Assembly (NCBI RefSeq): GCF_000152705.1
Contig: NZ_CH672413.1
Span: 1,525,978-1,589,977, forward strand
DNA length: 64,000 nt
Direction of reading: 5' to 3'
Source of the DNA: Janibacter sp. HTCC2649
Lineage (GTDB): Bacteria; Actinomycetota; Actinomycetes; Actinomycetales; Dermatophilaceae
In this document: one piece after another, positions 54,283 to 63,200 of the stretch
Position numbering within the stretch: the stretch's first letter is position 1
Layout: every line of letters starts with the position of its first letter
Made by a program: the position numbers and the translations under genes
Notes under the pieces: generated by a model
What the model saw: only the letters and a program-made list of their open reading frames with translations
The model's database searches: none
Told to the model about the DNA's origin: nothing

Positions 54283-54747
54283 ATGGGGAAGCGCGAGGAC
54301 GCCGAAGGCGTCTGGATCGGAAATCAGGACTTCGGATCACGGCGGTGGGCCGCAGTCGCGTTCTTGTCCTTTCTTGTCGTGGCTGCCGTGGGGAGTGCCT
54401 TCATGGCTGTCAAGAGCGACGTACCAATCTCCGCCACCGGTGGCGTGCTGCTGTGCCTCGGCTCAGCGGGGTTCTTCGTGCCCGCGGCACTCCTCGGTCG
54501 GCACCGATCGCCAGGCATCCGACTGGCTGGCACGTGTGTCCTCGTGATCGGCTTCGCGCTGGTCATGTGGACGTTCGCGGGTCAAGTCGAACCCACGTTC
54601 TTCGACGGTCGGCGCGGACCGATGATTCGGGTTGGATCCCCGTTTGGGGCCGTGTTCTTCCTCGCCGTCGGCGGCTACCTCCTGAGGAAGAGCTTCCGCA
54701 GGATTGAACCCACGGACTACGACTCCCGCCACGCCGAACGTGACTGA
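54283..54747 (+). CDS. Small four-helix membrane protein, unknown
   Basis: A 154-residue ORF from ATG 54283 (MGKREDAEGVWIGNQDFG). Four hydrophobic stretches (AAVAFLSFLVVAAVGSAFMA, GGVLLCLGSAGFFVPAALL, AGTCVLVIGFALVMWTF, FGAVFFLAVGGYLLRK) are predicted membrane helices. I do not recognise a family. It is divergent from the stress protein gene and ends in an octamer-containing terminator. Confidence 0.7.
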   Translation: MGKREDAEGVWIGNQDFGSRRWAAVAFLSFLVVAAVGSAFMAVKSDVPISATGGVLLCLGSAGFFVPAALLGRHRSPGIRLAGTCVLVIGFALVMWTFAGQVEPTFFDGRRGPMIRVGSPFGAVFFLAVGGYLLRKSFRRIEPTDYDSRHAERD

Positions 54748-54779
54748 CCGGCATACCCATCGGTCGGTATGCCGGTCAG
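54744..54779. terminator. Bidirectional terminator embedding inverted GTATGCCG words
   Basis: CTGACCGGCATACC (54744-54757) pairs perfectly with GGTATGCCGGTCAG (54766-54779) over an eight-base loop, between convergent genes. The left arm overlaps the stop codon of the small membrane protein gene. Confidence 0.85.
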
Positions 54780-54794
54780 CGAACGAAGCGAGAG

Positions 54795-56009
54795 TCAGCG
54801 CTTGAGCGCGTACTCCTCGAGGAGTCGGCGGCCGATGATCATCTTCTGGATCTCGGCCGTGCCCTCACCGATGAGCAGCATCGGGGCCTCGCGGTAGAGC
54901 CGCTCGATCTCGTACTCCTTGGAGTAGCCGTAGCCGCCGTGGATCCGGAACGACTGCTGGACCACGTCGGCGCAGTACTCGGCCGCGAGGTACTTCGCCA
55001 TGCCGGCCTCGAGGTCGTTGCGCTCCCCCGAGTCCTTGAGGCGGGCGGCCTTGACCATCATCTGGTGACCGGCCTCGACCTTCGTCGCCATGTCGGCGAG
55101 GCGGAACATGATCGCCTGGTGCTGCGCGATCTGCTTGCCGAAGGTCTCACGCTGCTGGGCATAGGTGATGCCGAGCTCGAAGGCGCGACGGGCCAGTCCA
55201 CAGGCGCGGGCGGCGACGTTGACGCGGCCGACCTCGACGCCATCCATCATCTGGTAGAAGCCCTTGCCGGGTGCTCCGCCGAGGATCTGGGCGGACGTGG
55301 TCTCGTAGTTCTCGAGCACCATTTCCGTTGTGTCGACGCCCTTGTAGCCCATCTTGTCGATCTTGCCGGGGATCGTGACACCAGGAGCGGTCTGCCCGAA
55401 GCCGGGCTCCTTCTCGACAAGGAAGGTCGTCATGTTCTTGTAGGGCGAGTCGGACTCACCAAGCTCGGTCTTGACGAGCACGGCGACGAGGTTGGACGAG
55501 CCACCGTTGGTCAGCCACATCTTCTGGGCGTTGACGGTCCACTTCTGGTCGTCGCCCTCACCCTCGCCGGCAATGGCCTTCGACTTGATCGCGGCGACAT
55601 CGGAACCGAGACCCGGCTCGGACATGGAGAACGCGCCACGGACCTCGCCGGTCGCCATGCGCGGCAGGTAGCGCTGCTTCTGCTCCTCGGTGCCGTGCTG
55701 CAGCAGCATGTAGGCCACGATGAAGTGCGTGTTGATGATGCCGCTGACCGACATCCAGCCGCGCGCGATCTCCTCGACACACAGTGCGTAGGTCAGCAGC
55801 GACTCGCCGAGACCGCCGTACTCCTCGGGGATCATCAGGCCGAAGATCCCCATCTCCTTCATGCCCTCGACGATCTCCGTCGGGTACTCGTCGGCGTGCT
55901 CGAGCTGCTGCGCGACCGGGATGATCTGCTCCTCGACGAACTGCCGCACGAGCTTGATGAGCTCGCTCTGCTCGTCGGTGAGACCTTCAGTGCGCTGGAG
56001 CCGAGACAT
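54795..56009 (-). CDS. Acyl-CoA dehydrogenase
   Basis: A 404-residue flavoenzyme from ATG 56009 (MSRLQRTEGL). Helical N-domain, FAD/substrate loop GAFSMSEPGLGSDVAAIKS, then MWLTNGGSSN, TFGKQIAQHQAIMFRLADMA, and the closing RIHGGYGYSKEYEIERLYREAPMLLIGEGTAEIQ. The catalytic Glu lies in the YREAP region, as in short/medium-chain enzymes. Substrate chain length cannot be told. No electron-transfer flavoprotein gene is nearby. Confidence 0.93.
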   Translation of the reverse strand: MSRLQRTEGLTDEQSELIKLVRQFVEEQIIPVAQQLEHADEYPTEIVEGMKEMGIFGLMIPEEYGGLGESLLTYALCVEEIARGWMSVSGIINTHFIVAYMLLQHGTEEQKQRYLPRMATGEVRGAFSMSEPGLGSDVAAIKSKAIAGEGEGDDQKWTVNAQKMWLTNGGSSNLVAVLVKTELGESDSPYKNMTTFLVEKEPGFGQTAPGVTIPGKIDKMGYKGVDTTEMVLENYETTSAQILGGAPGKGFYQMMDGVEVGRVNVAARACGLARRAFELGITYAQQRETFGKQIAQHQAIMFRLADMATKVEAGHQMMVKAARLKDSGERNDLEAGMAKYLAAEYCADVVQQSFRIHGGYGYSKEYEIERLYREAPMLLIGEGTAEIQKMIIGRRLLEEYALKR

Positions 56010-56216
56010 GCGTGTGGGCCGCCTTCGTGAGGGGATGAAACAACGTTTACGAGTATGCCGTCCGCTCCCCTTCGCTCCCACCCGTCAGGCGTGTGAGTCC
56101 CCCCACCCCACCGCACCCGAAAAAGGAGTGGCGCCGGAGCAGCCGGGGCTGGGACGCTGGTTGCCAGCCGCACGGCATACGCATGAGCCTGTGCACCGAT
56201 TCCAAGGAGGCGTGAC

Positions 56217-56324
56217 ATGTCCACGACTGTCCAGGGCCGCTCCCGCGCCCATTTCCTTCCCTTCTTGGAGTCTCACCTTGTCCTTTCACGACAGCACCAC
56301 CGAATCGCCGCTCTTCGCCACTGA
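56217..56324 (+). CDS. 35-codon leader ORF overlapping the RIO kinase start
   Basis: ATG 56217 follows a near-perfect Shine-Dalgarno (CCAAGGAGGCGTGAC) and opens a 35-codon ORF, MSTTVQGRSRAHFLPFLESH onward, ending TGA at 56324. The frame differs from that of the kinase gene, which begins at TTG 56278 inside it. The strong site points to real translation, probably coupling or regulating the kinase. No family is recognised; the peptide is His/Arg-rich. Confidence 0.6.
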   Translation: MSTTVQGRSRAHFLPFLESHLVLSRQHHRIAALRH

Positions 56325-57144
56325 CACCTCCCCCGACGCACCACCCGAGGGAGAGCGCTGGTCCAGCTGGGACGGCGCCATGCACGGCCCCACACCACGA
56401 CCGGACTGGGTCATCACCGCCCTCGGCGCAGTCGAGGAGGACCTCGGCGTCCTCAAGACCGGCAAAGAGGCGGACGTCCACCTGATCCGTCGTTGGCTTC
56501 CCGATGGCTCACACCACCTCGCGCTGCCGGGACAGTCTCTCGACAGCCTGCTCGCGGCCAAGCGCTACCGCGGAGCCGAGAACCGTCTCTTCCACCGCGA
56601 TGGCGGCTACCTCGAAGGTCGTCGCGTTCGCAAGAGCCGCGAGATGCGAGCGATGGCGCGCCGCACCGAGTTCGGTCGATCGATGATCGCCGGCCAGTGG
56701 GCGGCGGCCGAGTTCGACGCCCTCGGTCGGCTCTGGGAGCTCGGGCTGCCCGTGCCCTACCCCGTCCAGCTCAACGAGGCCGAGATGCTCATGGAGTTCG
56801 TCGGAATCGGCCACACAGCCGCTCCCCGGCTCGTGCAGACGAAGCCGTCTCCCGAGTTGCTCGCCGAGCTGTTCGAGCAGTTCCGCCAAGTCGTCCTCAC
56901 GCTGGCGCAGGAGGGGTGGGCGCACGGCGACCTCTCCCCCTACAACGTCCTCGTCCACGACGACCGGCTCGTCGTCATCGACTGGCCGCAGATCGTCGAC
57001 GTCGTGGGCAACCCGCACGGCTTCGAGTTCCTCGAGCGCGACGTCCGGGTGATGTGCGACTGGTTCACCCGACGTGGGCTCACCATCGACGCCGACCTGC
57101 TCTTCGGCGACGTCGCGGCCATGGCTGCGGGAAGCGGTTGGTGA
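56278..57144 (+). CDS. RIO1-like serine protein kinase
   Basis: From TTG 56278 with TTGGAG about 8 bases upstream the product has 288 residues. No ATG or GTG lies close by in frame before conserved sequence. RIO signatures: LKTGKEADVHLIRRW (ATP loop), the catalytic Lys in LLAAKRYRG, hinge MLMEFVG, HGDLSPYNVLVHDD (catalytic loop) and LVVIDWPQIVD (metal Asp). Bacterial RIO kinases are poorly known. The overlapping leader ORF suggests translational control. Confidence 0.88.
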   Translation: MSFHDSTTESPLFATDTSPDAPPEGERWSSWDGAMHGPTPRPDWVITALGAVEEDLGVLKTGKEADVHLIRRWLPDGSHHLALPGQSLDSLLAAKRYRGAENRLFHRDGGYLEGRRVRKSREMRAMARRTEFGRSMIAGQWAAAEFDALGRLWELGLPVPYPVQLNEAEMLMEFVGIGHTAAPRLVQTKPSPELLAELFEQFRQVVLTLAQEGWAHGDLSPYNVLVHDDRLVVIDWPQIVDVVGNPHGFEFLERDVRVMCDWFTRRGLTIDADLLFGDVAAMAAGSGW

Positions 57145-57216
57145 CCCCTGCGGCGGGGCCTCCACCGCCATAGTCTGGGCTTCCACCGTCCACCGTGTTG
57201 CCAGGAAGGCTCCGCG

Positions 57217-58467
57217 ATGCCCACAGCCCGCGACCGAGTGCGCTTCGGCGCGAACTACACGCCGTCGCAGGGCTGGTTCCACAGTTGGCTCGACCTTCGA
57301 GTGGATGATGCGCGCCGTGACTTCGAGGATCTGGCGAGCATCGGCCTGGACCACGTTCGAGTCTTCCCCCTGTGGCCGGTGATCCAGCCCAACCGCGGCC
57401 TCATCCGTCAGCGCAGCATCGATGACCTCACCGCCCTGATCGATGCCGCGGCGGAGTTCGGCCTCGATGTCGCCGTGGACCTGCTCCAGGGCCACCTGTC
57501 CAGCCACGACTTCCTGCCGTCGTGGATCACCACCTGGCATCGCGCCAGCCTCTTCACCGACCCCGCCGCCCGGGAGGGGATTGCCGACTACGCCGCCGCC
57601 GTCTCGCGCGCCGTCGCGGCCAGGCCCAACGTCTTTGCCATCACCCTGGGCAACGAGGTCAACAACCTCTGGCCGTCCAACCCCACGACCCTTGAACAGT
57701 CGCATCAGTGGGCGTCCGACCTCGTGGACGTCGTGCGCGCCAACGCGCCCGACGTCCTCGCACTGCACTCGCTGTACGACGACGCGTGGTACTCCCCCGA
57801 CCATCCCTTTTCTCCCGTGTCGGCCACGGATCTCGGCGACCTGACCACAGTGCACTCGTGGGTGTTCAACGGAGTTTCGGCGATCGACGGGCCGCTCGGT
57901 CCGGCCACGACGAGCCACGCCGCCTACCTTGTCGAACTGGCCGATGCGATGGCGCCCGATCCTTCACGTCGCGTCTGGCTGCAGGAGGTCGGCGCCCCGC
58001 TTCCTGACGTGCCGGTGGCGGCAGCTGCCGACTTTGTGGAGCGCACCGTGGCCTCGGTCATCGATCACCCCGGACTGTTCGGGATCACCTGGTGGTGCTC
58101 GCACGATGTCGACCGCACGCTGCTCGACTTCCCGGAACGCGAGTACGACCTCGGCCTCTTCACCACTGAGCATCAGGCGAAGCCCCTTGCCCTCGCCCTC
58201 GCCGACTGCATCGCGGCCCAGCGCGAGGGCGTCGAGCCGCAACCAGGGCGGGTGGCGATCGTCGCGGCCCACGACCTCCGAACGGACCTTCACCGACGTG
58301 CCAAGGTGGCCCCCGGGAGCGCGTTCCACGAACGTTGGGTGACCGCGAGCTCGGAGCGTTCGGCCGCGATCGTCCTCCCAGCACTCGCCGACGACACGCA
58401 ACACCTCGCGGCCCGTTCCATCACGCGCGTGGCCGACGAACTCAGCCCAGGTCGGGCTCTCCCCTGA
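57217..58467 (+). CDS. GH5-like glycoside hydrolase
   Basis: A 416-residue TIM-barrel enzyme without signal peptide. It begins MPTARDRVRFGANYTPSQGWF. Acid/base Glu is in TLGNEVNNLW (strand 4) and nucleophile Glu in WLQEVGAPLPD (strand 7), the two positions expected for clan GH-A. The C-terminus from about residue 345 is not catalytic. Being cytoplasmic, it may act on imported oligosaccharides with the GH35 next to it. It overlaps the GH35 gene by 26 bases tail to tail. Confidence 0.82.
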   Translation: MPTARDRVRFGANYTPSQGWFHSWLDLRVDDARRDFEDLASIGLDHVRVFPLWPVIQPNRGLIRQRSIDDLTALIDAAAEFGLDVAVDLLQGHLSSHDFLPSWITTWHRASLFTDPAAREGIADYAAAVSRAVAARPNVFAITLGNEVNNLWPSNPTTLEQSHQWASDLVDVVRANAPDVLALHSLYDDAWYSPDHPFSPVSATDLGDLTTVHSWVFNGVSAIDGPLGPATTSHAAYLVELADAMAPDPSRRVWLQEVGAPLPDVPVAAAADFVERTVASVIDHPGLFGITWWCSHDVDRTLLDFPEREYDLGLFTTEHQAKPLALALADCIAAQREGVEPQPGRVAIVAAHDLRTDLHRRAKVAPGSAFHERWVTASSERSAAIVLPALADDTQHLAARSITRVADELSPGRALP

Positions 58468-60220
58468 GCTCGACCTCGGCCCCGGCCTGCTCCATCTCAA
58501 GGATGACGATGTCGTTGGAACCGGTGCGCCACAGCGGCGCTGGCGCGTAGAGCGTCACCTGCGGCCCGATCCCCCAGTAGCGTCCGAGCAACGTGCCGTT
58601 GAGCCAGAGGAACCCCTTGCCCCAGCCGGGGAGAGCGAGAAAGCCGTCGGCCGGCGCGTCGATCTCGAACGTGGCCCGGGCAAACACCGGCCCACGTTGG
58701 GCGTCCACGGCAGCATCGCCGAAGTCGAGGCGACTGGTCAGGGCAGGGTCGTCGAGGCGGATGGCGCTCGACTCCCAGCCATGGACGTTGCGATGTGCGA
58801 TGCGCACGCCACGCAGTCCCTTGCGCTCACCGATGGCTGCACCGAAGTTGATCCGTCCCTGGTTCTCGACAATGACGTCGAACGTCGTGCGCCCTCCGTC
58901 GGGACGGGGTGTCAGCGGCAGGGACTGGCTCACGTCGTTGCGGTCGACCCGACCCAGCAGCACCCCGTCGGCAAGGACCGTCGCGCGATCGGCGAGACCG
59001 TCCAGCTCAAGAGTGCGTCCGTCCGTCGGCACCAGCGCGTTCCCGCGGTAGTGCACGAGCCCGTGGTCCTGACCGAGGGCTTCCATCGACTGTGGCACTG
59101 GCCCCGAGACCGGCTCGTCGAAGAGGTCCATCGTGTCGAGGAGGGCCACCCAACCGTCGACCTCAGCCGTCTGCGGAGCCAGCCTCGCTGGGAGGGGCGG
59201 CAACTCGGGAAGTGCGGTCACGGCATACCGGCTGATGACCTCACGGAAGGCGTGGAACTTGGGGGTCAGCTCCCCCGCCTCGCCGACGGCGGCGTCGTAG
59301 TCGTAGCTCGTGACGGTCGGCTGGAGCTTGCCGTCCTCGACGTTGGCGCCACTCCACAGGCCGAAGTTCGTGCCGCCGTGCGCCATGTAGAAGTTGACGC
59401 TCCCGCCTGCGCGCAGGACGTCGTCCAGCACCCCGGCAGCGTCGTCGACATCGCGGACGTGGTGCGGCTCGCCCCAGTGGTCGAACCAGCCGTTCCAGTA
59501 CTCCATGACCATGTCCGGGCCGGCAGGCTGCACCTTGCGAAGCTCGGCGAAGGCCTCGTCGGTGCGCGACCCGAAGTTCACCGTCGCGAGGACGCCGGGG
59601 ATCGTGCCGTTGTCGAGCCAGTCGGGTCCGGGACCGTCGGACGTGAAGAGCAGGACGTCAATTCCCCTGTCCAACAGGCCTTTTCGACAGTGTTCGAGGT
59701 AGGCCGCGTCGTCACCGTAGGAGCCGTACTCGTTCTCGACCTGCACGGCGACGACCGGACCACCCGCCGTCGTGAGGAGCGGCCGGATGACAGGAACCAC
59801 CGCGTCGAACCAGTCATCGACGGCCGCGAGGAACGCCGGGTCGCTCGTGCGCAGTGCGATGCCCGGCTCGGTCATCAGCCACGCCGGCAGCCCGCCGAAG
59901 TCCCACTCCGCGCAGATGTAGGGGCCGGGCCGGACGATGACGTCGAGGCCGAGGTCCCCCGCGAGAGAGATGAACCGCGCCAGGTCACGTGGGCCGGTGA
60001 AGTCGATCTCGCCACGAACCCGCTCGTGGAAGTTCCACGCGACGTAGGTCTCCACCGTGTTGAGACCCATCGCCGCGAGACGCCGCAGCCGGTCCTCCCA
60101 GAGGTCGGGGTGGATCCGAAAGTAGTGGATCGCCCCGCTGAGGACTCGGTGCGGCGCCTCGCCGCGAAGGAAGGCACCATCGCGCACGTCGAGCTGAGGT
60201 CGTGCGGTCTGGCTGGTCAT
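58442..60220 (-). CDS. GH35 beta-galactosidase
   Basis: A 592-residue enzyme from ATG 60220. N-terminal FLRGEAPHRVLSGAIHYFRIHPDLW and GLNTVETYVAWNFHE are GH35 hallmarks; acid/base Glu in VQVENEYGSYG and nucleophile Glu in VMEYWNGWFDHWG. The C-terminal part contains two jelly-roll domains (GKGFLWLNGTLLGRYWGIGPQ). No secretion signal is seen. It follows the GH101 gene on the same strand by 22 bases, so beta-galactose removal and O-glycan release are likely coordinated. Confidence 0.93.
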   Translation of the reverse strand: MTSQTARPQLDVRDGAFLRGEAPHRVLSGAIHYFRIHPDLWEDRLRRLAAMGLNTVETYVAWNFHERVRGEIDFTGPRDLARFISLAGDLGLDVIVRPGPYICAEWDFGGLPAWLMTEPGIALRTSDPAFLAAVDDWFDAVVPVIRPLLTTAGGPVVAVQVENEYGSYGDDAAYLEHCRKGLLDRGIDVLLFTSDGPGPDWLDNGTIPGVLATVNFGSRTDEAFAELRKVQPAGPDMVMEYWNGWFDHWGEPHHVRDVDDAAGVLDDVLRAGGSVNFYMAHGGTNFGLWSGANVEDGKLQPTVTSYDYDAAVGEAGELTPKFHAFREVISRYAVTALPELPPLPARLAPQTAEVDGWVALLDTMDLFDEPVSGPVPQSMEALGQDHGLVHYRGNALVPTDGRTLELDGLADRATVLADGVLLGRVDRNDVSQSLPLTPRPDGGRTTFDVIVENQGRINFGAAIGERKGLRGVRIAHRNVHGWESSAIRLDDPALTSRLDFGDAAVDAQRGPVFARATFEIDAPADGFLALPGWGKGFLWLNGTLLGRYWGIGPQVTLYAPAPLWRTGSNDIVILEMEQAGAEVELRGEPDLG

Positions 60221-60242
60221 CGAACGTCCTGGTGCTGATCGG

Positions 60243-63200
60243 TCACGGAGTGGCGGGTGCGTAGAACTGCAGCTCGGCGATGGCTGCGAAGGCCGCTCCG
60301 TTGATGGAGTTCTTGGCCACGACCTTGACGAACCGACCGGTGGTCGGCTGCGCGAAGTTCACCAGCTGAGCCGCCGTCGTTGCAGTGAACGAACCTTGGG
60401 CGACAGGAGTGCCCCAGTTCGTGCCGTCGGCCGAGACGTAGACCTCATAGTCCTTGATCGGGCCGTTGACATTGCCGTCCTGGCGCCCCTGGACCGAGAT
60501 CCCGCTGAGCGTGTGCGACGCACCGAGATCCACGGCGATGTGGTGCGGGTACGGCGTCTCTGCGTTGAGCCACTCGGTGTGCCAGAACGTCCCGGGATTG
60601 TCGTCGAGGACGTTCGTCGCCGCGCCGTCCTCACCCTCGGTCTCCTGGGAGTCCACCGACTGGATCGACATGGGCGCCTTGGACAGGGCGACCGGCGGCT
60701 CGTTGACCCGCTTGCCCCACACGTTGATCTCGCCCGCGCCACCGAACACGGCACCGTTGATCGAGCTGAGACCGACGAGCTTGACGTAGCGCCCGGGCTT
60801 GGCGGTGAAGTCGAGGTGCTGCACCTCCGTCGTGCTGGCGAAGCTGCCGGTCTTCACGGGCGCACCCCAGGTGACGTTGTCGGCGCTGACATAGATCTCG
60901 TAGCCCTTGATCGAACCGTTGCCGATCCGGACCTGGTAGTCGTAGCCGTTGACGTCGTAGGTGTCACCGAGGTCGACCGTGATCCAGTGCGGGAAGGGGG
61001 CATCCGGGTCGACCTGCGACCAGGCGGAGTGCCACATCGTCGTCGTCAGACCATCGATCGCGTTGCTCGGCTGCCCACCGGCCGAGGCCGGTTCGGCGTC
61101 ACTCACGCCGGCAATGGACAGGCGCGACTGCGGGATCTTGCCGGCCGGAAGAGTCGCGAAGGACCCTGATGCCGTGACGCTTCGCGCCTCACCGTCGACC
61201 GTGTATGCCGCCGAGCTCGTGAGTGCGTAGCTGCCGGCTGGCGTCGTGGCTGGGACCACCACTCGCCACGTCGTCTTGACGCTGGCGCCGGGGGCGACGC
61301 TGGCGAACGTCGCCGTCGTCGTGGGCGTGACCGTCCAGCCGTCGGGCGCCTTGAGGGAGACGGTGACGTCCGTTGCCGCCGTCGTCTCGAATGAGGAGAA
61401 GGTCGTCGTGAATGTGTTGGCCTCTCCAGGCACGAGACCGCTGGCGGGCCCTGTCACCTCGAGGCGGGAGCAGGCGCCCGGCTCGTCCGTGGCCCCCAGG
61501 TCAGTGACCTTGAGGTTGTCGAGGATGAAGTCGGCCTGCGCACTGCCGACAGCGTTGCGCCGCAGCCCGATGAACGGAGTGCCGCAGCTGCCCGTCGTGA
61601 TCTCACGGGAGAACGCTTGGGTGGTGCGCTGTTGACCGAAGGCCGTGGTCGACAGTTCAGCCGTCTTCGAGGTGCCGCCGACGACCTGGTCGACACCGGT
61701 GACGAAGGAGTACGCACCCGCTGTGGCGTTCTGGTAGTCGAACTCGACCTTGTAGCGGTGACCCTGCTCGAAGGGAACCGTTCCGGCCCAGGTGCGGTAG
61801 ACGAGGCCGTTCGCCTCTTCGTGCGCCTTGAGGGACCACGTGCCGTCGAGCGCGTCGTCGACGAGCTTGCCGTTCCATCCGGCCTGCGTGTAGGGCGCAT
61901 TCCGCTGGGAGAGGTGGGTGCGGGCGTCGCCGCCGGACTGGGCGGGACCGGACACGAAGGGCATCCAGCCCTGGTCGACACCTTCGAAGTCCTGGTGGGC
62001 GATGACATCACCCGCAGGCGCCGCCTCGGTCGTCGCGACGACTCGCACGTCGTCGATGCCGACCGGCGCGCTACCAGCCGCCGCTGCGACGGAGAACGTC
62101 ACCGTGCCGTCCGCGGGAGCCGTGAAGATGACCCGGACACGCTGGTAGCTCGTGCCGTGCAGCTCGTTCGACGCCTCACTGTTGGTGACGGTGGACCGAT
62201 CGAACGCATTGGCCACGTCGACGCCCGAGCCCTTGACGGAGACCGTGGTCGGCCGGACTCCTCCGGGAGCGACCTGCACCCACGCGGATGCCGCATAGCG
62301 CGACCCGGCCTTGAGCCCGGTCAGCTGCTGCGAGATGGACCCCGCGCCGGCACCGATCTGGGCAACGCGCTGGCCGGTGCTGAGGTGCTCCTGGGTGACG
62401 GTGCCCTGCGGCGACCACGCACCGAGAGTGGAAGCGTTGAAGCCCGGGTCCTTGACGATCCCGCCCTGCCCGAACTGCGGATCCGCCTGTGCCGGAACCG
62501 AATTCGGATAGAGAACGTATGCCGTGTTCGACTTGGCCGTCAGGGTCACCGAGTTCTTGGTGTTGGCGACGGTGCCCACCTTCGTCCGGCCGGTCTCGCT
62601 CAGTTCGTAGACCGTGAACGACTTGGTGCTGCGCAGCTTGGGCGCGAGCTTCCAGGTGGTCGTGCCGCCGTCAGCGTTGTAGTGGTAGGCCTTCGTCGGG
62701 TGGTTCGGCGTCTCGTCACCCCACGGGAGGAGGTAGGCGTCTCCGTCGAGGACCTTGGCGTCGGCGACGAAGAGCTGCCGGACGCCGTCCTTGGAGGTGC
62801 CGCGAACCCCACCGTCGAAGTCGATGCTGGTGGTGCCGGCCGCGTCGCCCCACTTGGTGATGTCGAAGTGCTGGAGGAACTTCGTCGGCACCTGGTTGGC
62901 CCACACGTTCTTCATGAGCGCGTTCCAGTCGTGTTGACCGGTCCATCCCTCGGCCTCGACGATCGTCGATCCACCGAGGACGGGGTCAGGGTTCCAGACG
63001 TCCTTCTCACCGTTGCGGATGAAGCGCGCGATGGTGCTGTTGATGCCCTTGTTGGTGGCGCCGCCGTAGTTGCGGTCCGTCGCCCAGTGCGACCACAGGC
63101 TGTTGCGCTCGTGCGAGTAGGCCCACTCCGAGGCCACGCTCCACCCCTGCTCGCGCAGCTTGGCGTCCATCTGGTCGGGGAGCCAACCGTAGGTGTAGTA

